Part shown: piece after piece, positions 12,101 to 22,800 of the stretch
How positions within the stretch are numbered: position 1 is the first letter of the stretch
Layout of the letters: each line of letters starts with the position of its first letter
NCBI GenBank assembly: GCA_036897445.1
Contig: JAYMTL010000186.1
Span: 1-27,542, forward strand
Source: Pelargonium tetragonum
Lineage: Eukaryota; Streptophyta; Magnoliopsida; Geraniales; Geraniaceae
DNA length: 27,542 bases
Direction of reading: 5' to 3'
Made by a program: the position numbers and the translations under genes
Notes under the pieces: generated by a model
The model's input: only the letters and a program-made list of their open reading frames with translations
Database searches by the model: none
Told to the model about the DNA's origin: nothing

Positions 12101-14440
12101 GTAATTTTAGTCTTGTCCGTATATAAATTTTCTTTGTAAAAAAGTTTGGTGTTTCAATTTCCAAAAGGAATAACCTTTTAAATCCCAAGTTCCCTTTAGT
12201 GCTGAAATCCAAGGAATAGTTAAAGTTAAGAATCTCCCTCTCTTTGAATTTTGTATGAAAGACATTTTATAAGGGCTTGCTCTGTTAAATAGGTAAATAT
12301 TTGAGCTAGCGCCTTCTGTGTGCTTGGAATGCTGTGCTATCCTTAGTTTAGACCTATATGAATAGCCCTCCTTGCGCTCTAACTAATATATCTTGTAAGA
12401 CTTGTTTCGTTTTCTCTTTTTTTGCCACACCCCGCAAATTCTAGGAAACAGCTAAACGAATATCTCGAAGGGTCTTAGAATACAGATTGCGCGCTCTGTA
12501 TAGAAAGAGAAGCCTGCCCGATTACTCGAATAGAGCCCTTACAAGGGGACCCATAAAAGTAAATTACACGGAATAGTTGTTTACATCCGCCCGATAAACT
12601 CTATGCTATTATAGTAGTCCCCCAATTTATTCTTTCAATTTGGTTAGACAATCGCCAAGGACTTAAAAGCTACAACAGACAGAATAGGTCTGCAAGGGAT
12701 CCGTTAAAGTAGAATTTATACAGTCCAGTTGTTTTAATCACTACTATTATAGAACTAAGTAACGCGTTCAGGTTGCTAGGAACACCTTTGTATATAAAGA
12801 AATTCTCTACATATCTTGTAACGCTATATATCGCAGCAACACAAAATAAGTAGTAGACTTTTTAGTGGGAATTTCCAAAGTTTCATTTTGTGTGTTTATC
12901 CAGAGGGTTTTTTGCTATAAGTTCTCTTTGGGGTTAGTAAACACAATAACAAACCCCAAAAAAGTAGAAAGTAGCCGGTAAGACTTGTAATAAAAGAAAG
13001 AATTCTAGGACTTTTCTTTATTCAAAAAAGGTTTCTAGTTATGAAAAAAAGAGTCTAGGAGTGCTCGTGCTTAAATGAAAAGGGATTACAGGTATTGTGA
13101 TATAACCGATTTACCTGAAAATTACCCTGCGCGTAGCAATTGCCGTATATGTACTGTAAATTCAGGAGCCCCTCTCTCAGGAACTTTTGGTCAATTCATT
13201 TTAAGGGTAACCGCGATACTAGATATTTAAGGACCCTTTTTATTATCGTAAGAAGACTCTTACTTTTAGAATAGGAATTTCCGGAGCAATTGAGCTTATT
13301 AAGAAAACCTTAGGGTAGACCGGTAACCCTGCTTAGTAAAAGTCAAAAATCATATTATAAGCCATTTTTTTTGATAAAACCTGCGAGCTTGCTAGATCCC
13401 ATCAGGATAAAGATTTTTGAAGTATTTTGCTTTATTTATAGAGTAATTACTTAGAGGGACCCCTTGAAAAAAGACTTTATATAGATACTTGATATCTTAT
13501 CCTTTTAAAGTTTGACCTGAGTTTTAATAAAAGATTGGATGCATATAGTATAGATTATACAGAATATATACTCAGCTAATCTTTTTCTGGGAAGGTTTTA
13601 GAATAACTCTTCTTTTTATTTGAAACACCTTTTCAAAAAGTTCCGCATTTCTATATACAACAGAAGACCTCCTAGAGTAAGCTATAGGTTTCATATCTTA
13701 TCAGGAGAATTCCTATAGCTATACTACTCAAAAAGAACTAGAAATTATAAACCACAACCGTAAGGAGAAACTATAGAAACAGGGGTCTACTTCCTGTTTA
13801 GATAAGTAAAGTATCATATAGAATCCTGAGCCGATAGTAAGTGTTCCTGAGGCCCAAGACCCGATATATACTTAAAAGGGGGCCCTACTTATAAAGACCC
13901 TGTTGGGAATGAAATTTTTGTATGAAGTCAAGTCTTCCGAAAGCTTCGATTGTTGAATGGCTATTAAAAGTTTTTTCACAGTCCATAGGTCCATAAAGGA
14001 GCTTCTAGCGGGATAGAAAAAGACTTGAAAACTCTTAGTTATTAGTGCTGTCGGGGGGTTCTTCACATAGTTTTGATGCACAAATCTTTCTACTATTAAC
14101 TACCCCTTTACTAAATTTACTAAGATTATTAGATTAGCACAAAAGGGATAAAAAGTACGGAGCGAGTAACTTCCAAATTTAGGGGATTCAGATAAGACAT
14201 AGGTTGAACTGATCCTAAGAGTTTAATAAGAAAGTTCCTTAGAGCTAGGAATTGTAGAATTTGAAACTGTATACACATGTAGGGGAGCTCGCTTCCGGAT
14301 AGTTAACTCTAAGTAAGTAAAGTAAAACCGAGAATCTAGTAAGGCATAGCAGTCTCATCTCCTAGCACCTCGCAATCATTAAGGAGAGTCTATAATAACA
14401 CGGGTTCCTTTAAAAGAGTAGACGTAATGTTAGAACTTTG
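9141..14440. other. RIP-like mutated AT-rich block, no gene
   Basis: This stretch has no gene I can support. Sampled lines (9781, 11161, 12421, 13681) give (CpA+TpG)/(ApC+GpT) of about 0.75-1.0. The longest open frames are a 92-codon one on the minus strand (11472-11750), very hydrophobic as AT-rich chance frames tend to be, and a 69-codon one on the minus strand (13872-14081). Neither carries a recognisable motif. A run of eight C lies at 11263-11270. No terminal repeats or RNA structures were recognised. Confidence 0.55.
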
Positions 14441-15015
14441 TAGTAATTAAGTTAAGATTAATGCAAATGGCATAAGCTCAACGATGCTTCATCAAAGTAG
14501 ATGCAGTTTAACTTGAAGCCTACTTTTGTGCCCTCAATAATAGACTTCTTCCTATCTAAGTAAGGGCTACACCTTCTCTAAGGATAAGCTCCATAGGACA
14601 AAGAAGAATCTCTCCTAAAGAACCTAATACAACTATAACATCTATTGCCTATGCCTACTACTACAAGGAATACGCATACGCTAGCTGACTGACTCTTACT
14701 TGCTTCTTGCTACCCTTCCTTATTACCGTTGGAAGATAGGTACAGCTCCTACTGCTCCTAGGTCCCCTCTCCTTCTACTGCTTCTAATCCAAATACAGAC
14801 TCCAGGTCTAGCTCCCGAACAAGTCAGTCTATGAAATCTAGGTCTAGTCCAAATCAAACAAAAAAGTACAAATCTAAGGCAAAGGAATACAAAACCAGGT
14901 ATAAGAATCCGAACAGGTAAGTCAATAAAGTAGCAGAGTAAAAGAACTCAAACTCAAAAACAAAGCTACAGAATCTAACTCTAAAACAAAAAAGAAGCCT
15001 GGTAAAATTGTTTTA
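14441..15015 (+). repeat. Degenerate repeat family A, copy 4
   Basis: This is a same-orientation copy 12 kb from the tandem group. The stretch 14540-14620 (cttcctatct, then a GATAAGC-type string and ggacaaagaagaat) resembles the closing landmark of copy 2, so the tail of a further unit probably lies just upstream. The main body (14700-14990) gives a Pro/Ser/Thr-rich then Ser/Arg/Lys-rich reading with the peptide SRSSSRTSQSMKSRSS, parallel to copy 2, and shares the strings ctactgct...aat and aggtctagctc. The family's closing landmark is not found after 15015. The sub-patch 14461-14520 is rich in CA and TG (11 against 4 AC+GT), so it is far less RIP-like than its surroundings. The function is unknown and the copy is decayed. 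Confidence 0.5.
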
Positions 15016-15690
15016 AAAGGAAACCTCACTTCACTTAGAAAACTCCCTAACCTGCAAAAGAATAGAAAGTGAATCCCTTTAGAGCTTTAGAGAGAGTGCA
15101 GCAAGAGTCAATCTCTATTGAAACTAACTTAAAAGGAAACTCCTTGAGTCTCAAGCACCCCCTTTTCACTAGCTAATAACTATAATAAATAAGAACTAAG
15201 GAAAAACCCGAGTCTTTATACGCTTGCTACCTCACCCTAAGTAATTACACTGGACTCTCTCAAGGGGATAGAGCTTTACAAGACTAAAGGATCCTTGCGA
15301 CACCAAGATCTTCCTTATAGCTGATTTACTAATTGAAACAAAGGAACCTCTTTTACTTAAATTTCAGAGCAACTCCTTAAAGAAAGAAATTTCCAATCAA
15401 ACATAAGATTCTGGATGAAAGAAAACAGTGCCCCAGCTTAGACCTAGCATATAAATTATCTACAGTTTAGGTACCTATACCTAAGGTTTTTTACCTATAC
15501 GACCTTAAAAAAAACCTACACGAGATAGATTTCAGACATTTCTTTTATAGAATCCCCTTTAGAAAGCCAGAAAATGAACACCTGGAAAATCTTCTTCTTT
15601 CTTTTCAGAATTCCCTGTGAAAAAAGATTCCGGCAGAGGAGATAAGAACTCATAGCGCTCCTACATCACTACCTAACCGAATTACTTTAG
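15016..15690. other. RIP-like AT-rich spacer between two family A copies
   Basis: No gene is visible in this spacer. Short related strings occur at 15463-15500 (ttaggtacctatacctaa, then acctatac again), where the ttaggt and acctaa arms could pair as a small hairpin. This is weak and probably incidental. The spacer may be an insertion or the mutated remainder of a larger repeat that contains copies 4 and 5. Confidence 0.45.
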
Positions 15691-15696
15691 CTTAGA

Positions 15697-16260
15697 ATGA
15701 GAGACCCGGAATATGCAGGGCAGTACGTGAGCAACACTGAACCTAGGTTATTTCAAATTTACGAAAACAAATTTCAAAACAAGTGGCTAAGCATAAAGAA
15801 TCCTTCTTTATTAGCAAACAGGAATCCCTATCTTCCATACATAAATGTTTCCCTTGTAGGTATAGCAGCTTCTTCCGCTTACTATACTAATAATAAGATA
15901 ATAAGAAACCTATAACTCCCAAACTTAATAAATAAAGACTAAGAAGAAGGATCTAACTCTCAAAGGGATACAAGTCTAAGTCAAAGAAAGAAGAATCTAA
16001 AACAACAGGGGATACAAAACGCGGGTCTGGGTCTAGGAAAGCAACAAAGGTTAAGTCAGCTAGGTCTAGGTCAAATAAGTCTGTATCTGCTGTCGTGTAC
16101 TCTTGTGCTATATCTGCTAAACCTATACAATACAACTCCTAAACTTGTAGGTTGACTCGGTAGGGGGTATAATATCCAACACACGCTAGGCCCACGCCCT
16201 CTATATCAATAAAGACATAGCACAGGAGGGAGCCTACTAACACTTACTCTATAAAAAAAG
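15697..16260 (+). repeat. Degenerate repeat family A, copy 5
   Basis: The start landmark at 15817-15840 matches copy 3 at 22 of 24 bases, and 16151-16169 matches copy 2 at 17 of 19. The unit closes at 16220-16231 with gcacaggaggga, like copies 1 and 2. The span from the first to the last landmark (about 390-400 bases) equals that in copy 2. The best reading, open across about 15957-16139, is strongly basic, with the peptides KSKSKKEESKTT and KVKSARSRSNKS followed by a less charged tail. A different frame in the 5' part (15697-15915, 72 codons) is also open but unrecognised. A 60-codon minus-strand frame (15953-16135), rich in Asp and Leu, is simply the antisense of the basic reading. I cannot name the family; it may be part of a transposon. 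Confidence 0.55.
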
Positions 16261-16620
16261 ATAAAAAAGAAAGACAACAATATTAAAAACTACCCACTCA
16301 GAGAGTTTCTACGCTGATATTATGTATGAGTAGCCTTTCACTTTTAAAGAAACTGAATAAGTTCCCTTAATTTAGTAGAACCCCCTTTTTCTTTTTTTAA
16401 GTATTCCACGGTTTCGTTTTTTACTAACCTGGCTCTGAAGTGGAGCAAAAAATTCTTATGTCAGTATATCAGTATACTTGGCTTTATCATTATCGTCTTT
16501 TTCAGGATTTAGAATAGGGCTTTCGTGATTACTTCAAATAGAAATTTTAATCATAAGTTTTCTATAACGCTTTACAGGTTTCTTAGCTAATTGCTAAAAT
16601 AACAAGAGTTTTTAGGGGGA

Positions 16621-16636
16621 CCCTAAAGCCCTAAAG
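16621..16636 (+). repeat. CCCTAAAG tandem doublet
   Basis: Two exact adjacent copies of the octamer ccctaaag. The word contains CCCTAA, the complement of the TTAGGG telomere unit common in filamentous fungi. Two degenerate units are too few to call an interstitial telomere, so this is noted only as a small repeat. Confidence 0.3.
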
Positions 16637-16805
16637 GAAGAAAAATTCTTTGGTTTACCCAAGGTGTCAGGAGATAAAACCTACCATAACTAAAAAGAGA
16701 GCCCTTACTTACTCTTGAGGTTTAGGGAATTCGGCTCTTGTTTTGCAGATTCTAAACACAAGCTACTCCCTACATTGAATTTTTTAGATACCTTATATGT
16801 TAGAA

Positions 16806-16825
16806 TTTCAGATATATATCTGAAA
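16806..16825. repeat. 20-bp perfect palindrome
   Basis: The sequence tttcagatatatatctgaaa equals its own reverse complement across all 20 bases, with an alternating AT core. It could extrude as a small cruciform or be a dyad binding site, but nothing around it suggests a promoter or gene. It may be a chance product of the TA-rich composition. Confidence 0.4.
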
Positions 16826-17855
16826 AGGATTCTTCCCTTAAATAAGAGCTAAAACCTGTTTAAGGACGGCCGCCTTTAAACGCTCAGAAAATGCTCTTTT
16901 AATTAAGAAACCTGAAGTTAAGACATACTTTTTCACGGATTGGGTGTGACTTTTTATGTATTAAAATAAAAGACTTTAATTAGCAGATTCTCGTTTTACG
17001 GACACTTTTTATGCAGAATCTTCTCTTTTCATTCTGAAGCTACGCAAGTAAAAGCGCAAGAGTTAGCCCTAGAAAAAGTCCTTAGCCGGCTATTTTTCTA
17101 TAATAACACGACTTGAACCCGTAGCTCTTTTTATAATAATACGAGTGTATTGCCTCAAATCAAAGTAGTAGTTCTATCTTGTAAAAATTTATCTTGCTAA
17201 TTCAAAGAATAAGGATCTCATAAAAAGGCAAGGATTCGGAATACTCTAACTAATGAAAATGCTGTGGATTACTACTTTGGTTTTCTTGCTAGAGCCCTCA
17301 GAGCTAAGAATTAAGATTGTAAAAAGAGTTGCCGCTTAAAACCCCGTCCTTACTAAAACTTAAATGGGTATACTAGGGCTCTTCAGTAGTCAGTAGAAGG
17401 AGGAAGATAAAATTGACTTAAAAAAAATTTATAGACAAAAAGAAGCCCTCCAATCAAATTTTTAGGGTATGCCTGTGCTTTTTCTCTCTTAATAACACGC
17501 GTTTCCTTAATGAGATTGCTTGCGTCTATTATTACTAAACTATATTCTTAAAATGCTACTAAACTTCTTTTTTATTAATATTAGATCGTCTAAGCGATCC
17601 CTTTCCTAGTGACAAAGCACTTTCTTGAGTGTATAAAAGAAATTTTTGTCTTATCCTGGTAGGAGTTACCAAAAATGACTCTTTATAAAATTTTACAACA
17701 AGGTATCCTCGAATCCGGGGTTTGCTTGTTTAGCTAGGCCTTCTACTTACTATGAAAATTTGTAAGAATCTACTTTTACTTTATAGTAAGAAAAATCCAC
17801 ATAAAATAGCCCAAGAAATGACACAAATTAAAAGCACACCTCTAAAGGAAACCTC

Positions 17856-17902
17856 TGATAATAGAATACCCTACAATTGATAATAGAATACCCTACAATT
17901 GA
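17856..17902 (+). repeat. Exact 22-bp tandem duplication
   Basis: The unit at 17856-17877, starting tgataatagaatacc, is repeated without a mismatch at 17878-17899, followed by three bases of a third unit (tga). In a region where older repeats have drifted heavily, perfect identity suggests that this duplication (replication slippage or repair) arose after the main mutation episode. A short direct repeat of this size would also be below the length RIP needs, so identity alone does not fix its age. Confidence 0.85.
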
Positions 17903-18099
17903 CTTTAGAATTCCTCAGTAAGATTTTCTTTTATATCAGTAGCGCGCAGGTTTTGAAAACATTTAAAGGAAGGGTTGTTCTTCTGAGTTGGTGCTTTTGA
18001 CCGGTAGATATAGATTTTCTTAGTGTTAGCTAGAGCTAGTTAGTGAGATCGGAGGAAGGTTGCTATAGTGTATGGTAGTTTTTAGAGGGTACATAGCAT

Positions 18100-18350
18100 A
18101 GGCAGCACAACCAATACACTTCTTTTTATTGATTTTAGATTCTTTCTATAAGTTTAGTCTTTCATTTCTTCTTTGCTTTCTTTGTTTTCTTACTTGCTTT
18201 ACTGACCTTCTTATGACGAGCTAGACCCTCTTGTAGTTGTAGCCTTTAGTTCTTGTAGCTATTGTCTGAGTCTTTCCTTATAGTAGTTATGTCTTGTTCT
18301 TTCTTTAGTATAGTAGATTGCCTCTTGTGTATTAGAAGTTCCTTATTAGG
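18100..18350 (-). repeat. Degenerate Lys/Glu/Arg/Gln-rich coding-like relic
   Basis: Read on the minus strand, this segment gives a charged stretch with peptides such as KERTRHNYYKERLRQ and LQELKATTTRGSSSS, then a Lys/Glu-rich run, and near 18100 the peptide CIGCAAYAMYP. The charge pattern could suit a coiled coil. It resembles family A in being basic and low in complexity, but I found no shared string long enough to call it a copy. It is decayed, with no domain assignment. It is probably a transposable-element or repeat-gene relic. Confidence 0.3.
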
Positions 18351-18360
18351 AGCGCGTAAT

Positions 18361-18600
18361 AGCATTTTTAAGTAATAGAGGGAGCGAATCTATCTTTTTT
18401 AAAGTAAGCAATTCAATAGAAACAAGAAAAGATTTGATAAAAGGTTTCTTTTATAAAGAGTTCGAATAGGCAAACCAACCACACCCTTACTCGGTACCTC
18501 AACTATAAAGGGCGTGCTAGGTATAAAAAGGGGGATCTATTCTCAAGAAAGATATAAACTCTCTCTAAGTAAGTAATTCAATTCAAAAGAAAGCTAGTAA
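18361..18600 (+). mobile_element. Possible LTR remnant (fossil)
   Basis: At 18521-18590 there is a TATA box (tataaaaa at 18522-18529), then a GGGGGATCTATTCT-type stretch and a tail of aagtaagtaattcaattc. I recall this layout as typical of the promoter-to-end portion of Ty3/gypsy-type LTRs in filamentous fungi. A related tail (aaagtaagcaattcaata, 18401-18418), preceded by gggagcgaatctatct, lies about 165 bases upstream, so two LTR-like ends may sit in tandem. I cannot fix the 5' end or find a partner LTR, primer-binding site or internal region. If real, it is an old solo or nested fragment, broken and mutated. The family call is tentative. Confidence 0.3.
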
Positions 18601-18899
18601 AAAGGGCATTGGTAGGGTAGGAATGGGCGTAGCTCTGGAGAAGTAAGGAGTAGGTTTCCTCTTACCGGGTCTTTCTATTTACTAACAGCTTAACCAGAAA
18701 TGTAAGGGGGTTTTAATTAAAGTAGACTTTGCTATTTGACAAGTTTGTTTATAGGTTTCACTTTCTTTTATTATCGGTTGGAGTCAAATCTCTATTCTAA
18801 GGAATCCAGGTAACAGAACTGGGGTCGACTTTTTGACTTGAGCGGAGAGTTTCTTTTCATTAATGGGATTTCTAAGGCCGGTTAACAGCTAGGGTCTTC

Positions 18900-19860
18900 T
18901 CTATCTCTATAAAATGAAAGCAAGAAAATAGACAACGATACAAGAAAACCAGTTCTAAATAGTTCAAATGAGGCAGTGGTATCGAAAAATGAGAAAAAGG
19001 GTATTCTAGAATTATAAGAAACTTGAACAAGATTTGGTTTCATCCCTAAACGTTGTTATTAGTTTTGGCTGGAAAGCCCTTGATTCAAGTCAGTTCAGTA
19101 GTTTGCAGGCTAAAAGCAGGTAACTAGCATTCCGGAAAGTGTTTGTGACGCTGTTCTATTTCATCCCCAACCCGTTTTATTGGCTTTAGGAATTTTCTTG
19201 CTCTTATAGACCTCCTTTCCTTCCCGGTTATTAATATTAAGAGTGAATCTACTATCTGTAAGGTTATTCTAAAGCTAAAGTAAGAGGGAATTCAAAATCA
19301 AAATGATATAGTAAAAACAAGTGGTAAAGTAAAATAGGGCAGGTAAATAGAATTACTGAGTACCTAAACGAGAGAATCGATCTTCTGGATAAGAACTTGG
19401 GCATTGTTTGGCTGGACCCCTTTTAAAAGGGCTTTGACTGATGGGAATTGTTCCTTTGTTGCCAGTTTTCAAGCAGCTAAGTTTAAGTTCAGTATGAGAG
19501 CTATAAAGATTGTTTTTTTCCTGATTTACATTTACTCGCTATTGAGAAAAAGCTCACCTTCTTTTGCCCTGAGGGATATTCTAAAAAATGAGTTATGTAG
19601 GAGAAAGGGAATTAGTCTAGTGACAGGTTTGTCAGGAATCCAGGGTTATCCCGTAGTAAAGGGATTAATCAAAGTCACCGAGGCCAGGGAAGTTTTATGG
19701 AAGTAGAAGTAGGAGTCTTCTAACTGGGGAGATAGAGCTTTTGGGTAAGCTTGTTTTCCTTTATAGGCTACTGCTTCACGAGATAGGGAGTATAGAAAGA
19801 GCACAAGTATGGGGCAGTGAGTAACGAGGGCAAATAGGAGTGCAAAGTAGATAGATTTCC
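18900..19860. other. Island with weak or absent RIP signature
   Basis: Counting CA, TG, AC and GT on every 60-base line from 18901 to 19860 gives about 89 against 88 (ratio near 1.0), with 19381-19500 as high as 22 against 14. Sampled lines elsewhere average about 0.7. The island therefore escaped mutation, arrived later, or was single-copy. It holds one unrecognised open frame (19404-19706). The text does not resemble family A. Possible sources are an inserted single-copy sequence, an organellar fragment or a recent transposon piece; I cannot decide between them by eye. Confidence 0.45.
19404..19706 (+). CDS. Unrecognised 100-codon open frame in the low-RIP island
   Basis: This is the longest open frame in the window and it lies in the least mutated part. 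It begins at a TTG, but the frame is open upstream to about 19368. The first ATG is at 19494, which would give 71 residues. The product would be basic, with a hydrophobic run (IVFFLIYIYSLL) at about residues 35-47 of the 100-residue version that could span a membrane or be chance. I recognise no motif. No splice sites, promoter or neighbouring gene support it. It could be part of an exon, a relic or a chance frame. Confidence 0.15.
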   Translation: MFGWTPFKRALTDGNCSFVASFQAAKFKFSMRAIKIVFFLIYIYSLLRKSSPSFALRDILKNELCRRKGISLVTGLSGIQGYPVVKGLIKVTEAREVLWK

Positions 19861-19870
19861 TGTTGTCGCA

Positions 19871-22800
19871 GCGGCTCTCTTTCTGTAGAAACCAGATATC
19901 CTTTTCTTTTTTTTATATTTTGCCAAGGGGCTCCATAACAAGTCTAACTTTGAACTAAACCTTTACTAGATCTATAAAAACGAGAGTACCAAAACCTGAC
20001 ATGATGAAACTTTCAACTTTTCTTATCTTAAATTTCATTTTACTTTACTTTTTCTCCTTCAAAAATTCTTTATCAGATAAATAAGAGCTTTCCTTTGTCC
20101 TCCCAGTATACTAACTTAATTAGATCTTTTTGTATATACAACAAGAGCTTGACCTATTTCACATTATGCTTACAATAGCAATAGTGAACTCCTCTCTACC
20201 TCAAGAGACCCAGGGTGGTGCGAAAGGGATACTACCAAAAAATCTATGAGGGCGTCTTTCATGAAAGAACTTAAGCAAACCAAACCTATAAAATGCCTTT
20301 ATAAAGAAACAAGGTCATTCTTATTCTTATATGTAAATGGACCTGAAATGCGTAGTAACTCCGTCCTGAAACTATCCTTTTCAAAATAACAGTACAAAGG
20401 GCAGTACTCTAAAAAGGGGAATCCTTGTATTGTAACTACTTGGGTCTTTTTTGTACAGAGGTTTTGATTCTCAAATCCATAGGGAATCCCTTTAGACTTC
20501 TTTAGTTGGATAGATTGACTCTTAAAAACTCTATCTTACTCTCTCCCAGGATGGGTTGAACACGCTTAAAAGCTTTGGCTGCGCGGGCCCTCTAAGAAAT
20601 TTTTGAGTAAAAAGAACACCTTTTGAGACCTCAAAGTACTTGTTTTATACATTTTGATTTTTAAGGCTTCCCGTTTTCCATAAATGAGTTTTTGTCTAAG
20701 GGGTAGCCCGCCTTGTTTGATATTTGATAGAAAACTTTGAGCTTATCTTATGGCTTCTGGGTTTTTCTTAGATTGCTTACCGATAGACAAAAATTCAATC
20801 TTAGCTTGAATGAGGATGACTTTAGCTTTTTTATTACTATGTCTAGTATAATGGCCTAACGACACTTATCCCTCCTTTTATATATAGAGAACTACTTGCT
20901 TGGATTCCCCTTTCTTCATTGTAGTCTAATCTAAAGGGAATTTCCTTAACATTTATGTAATAGCTATGAGCATTAATTGAAAATTTCAAATCCTTACGCT
21001 AGCCCGACCCGGTTTAACGGGGGACACTCAACACAAGTAAATACGGGTTTACGAGAATCCTGGAGAAAAAAAGACTCTAAGTTATAGGAACTTTAAGGTT
21101 TTATTGAGTTGAAAGGAACTCTGACTTAGAACAGGCAATCCCTCATTTTAGGAACAAACACAAGTCTAAAGTAACTAAGAACTCCAATAGAATAAAGTCT
21201 AGTATATATCTTAGACGGCCCCTTTTGATTCGATTTAGTCAATAGGGTACAAAATCACTTCTTTTATGTGTCTTTGTGACAAAGCAAACGCTAAAAAGAG
21301 AACCTTCTTCATGAATAGCCATTCAAGTTCTAGAGTCGCTTCGCCCCATTTCTACAAGAATTCATGTAAACTTTTTAAACTACTGCATTTTACTATGACT
21401 ACCCCTGGCAATTACAGAGCTTTTGAGTAACTTGTTTTTAACCCTTTCCTGATATAGAGCCCCCCGAAAAAACAAAGCAAAGTTTTATAAGAAAAGCCTA
21501 TGGGGTCCTTCTTTGCTCAAGCGGTTTTGTTAGTGAAAAGTTTTTGTTCTATTATAACTATAAAAACTTGTAAATCAAAGTCTTTTGATATAAGCTATAA
21601 AGTATCCTCTCCTTAATTGTTTAGGTTTTTTACCTTTTTCCCGAAATACAGATCTAGGGGCACTCTAAAAAATGTTCAAATAGGAAAGACTGACACATTT
21701 GGTATAAAGCATTCTCTATCTCATGTTTTTCGCAACCCTAGACAATAACTTAAGCATTCTTCTCATCATATTCCTTTTTCTTAGGCCTTTTGAGTAGTAC
21801 AGGGATTTTGGGTAAAATAACTCTCAACAATAGGGGAGAGATACAGGCTTTGGGTATAACTACTAAAGGTATTAAGACGAGAGAGATATAAGAGATATCG
21901 GTAAGAAAGTAAGTAAAAAACATTTTTATGGGATAGGACTTGAAACTTCCTGCTTATGTACTCTAATTTCATATTTCATAAAGGGAATAAAAGAGGTTTT
22001 ATAGAAAAGAGTAGTAACCCGGGTTATTCAGTTAGCAAGAAACGACTAAAGCTAATCTAAATTTAGTGCGGGTTATAAAACAGGTACTAAACTTAAAGCG
22101 TCTTTTCATTTCTATTAAGTTTTTCAAGAGTAAGCAATTACCTCTACCCTTGCGCAGTAAGATCTTTCTTTATATTATACCACTAAAATGAAACTCCAAG
22201 TAATCTACTTTACGTAACGAGAAAGGGAGACCCCTAAGGTATAAAATGTTCCTTTTTCAACCGGGTTCTAGAGTGCTACAAAATTGAATAGGAACCCCTG
22301 GTCGGGAAATACTGATTTTGGGATAAAGGCAATTTAAAAGATGAGATGTGGGTTTTTATAAAAGGGGAATTTTAATTAAACATTCGGCTGACTCCTGTCA
22401 AAAATTATAATATAACTGGAGGTTTTCATAAGGATTAAATATATACAGGTATTCGCGGAGGATTTTTAGTTACTCTATATTTTAGTTTTATAAAAGAGAA
22501 GGTTTTAACCCGTTCAAAAAGTGCAAGCTGGGCATAAGAAATTTCGGTCGTAGAAATCTGTATACCCTTAATTATCAGAACCCCCTTAGTATACAAACTA
22601 GCGAATTCTATTGCAAAGGAATAACTTTTACATACAGGGCAGGGAGACTCCGCAATCGAAATTAGAATTATAAAAGATAAAACTACAGAAAAAGCAAATT
22701 TTTGAGCAAGTAAATAAAATCTTTCTAGTACCGTATTTATTTTCCCCTGGGATCTCGTTTCAATTAAATCACAGAGGGATTCTCCTTTTCTTCCGCGTAT

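Larger units (their letters stand above)
16261..17855. other. RIP-like mutated AT-rich block, no gene
   Basis: No open frame of 60 codons exists here and no gene is recognisable. The block contains a 20-bp perfect palindrome (16806-16825) and a CCCTAAAG doublet (16621-16636), listed separately. A reverse-strand string near 17108-17120 resembles a Pol III B-box at 10 of 11 positions, but its flanks do not fold as a T-arm. Confidence 0.5.

Noticed and set aside
13872-14081. 69-codon minus-strand open frame
   Set aside because: No recognisable motif or supporting context; length is within chance expectation.
15953-16135. 60-codon minus-strand frame rich in Asp and Leu
   Set aside because: It is the antisense of the Lys/Ser/Arg-rich reading of family A copy 5; AAG/TCT repeats read backwards give this composition.
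17100-17125. Reverse-strand B-box-like string (gggttcaagtcg)
   Set aside because: The T-arm does not pair properly and no A-box lies at the right spacing; one near match is expected by chance.
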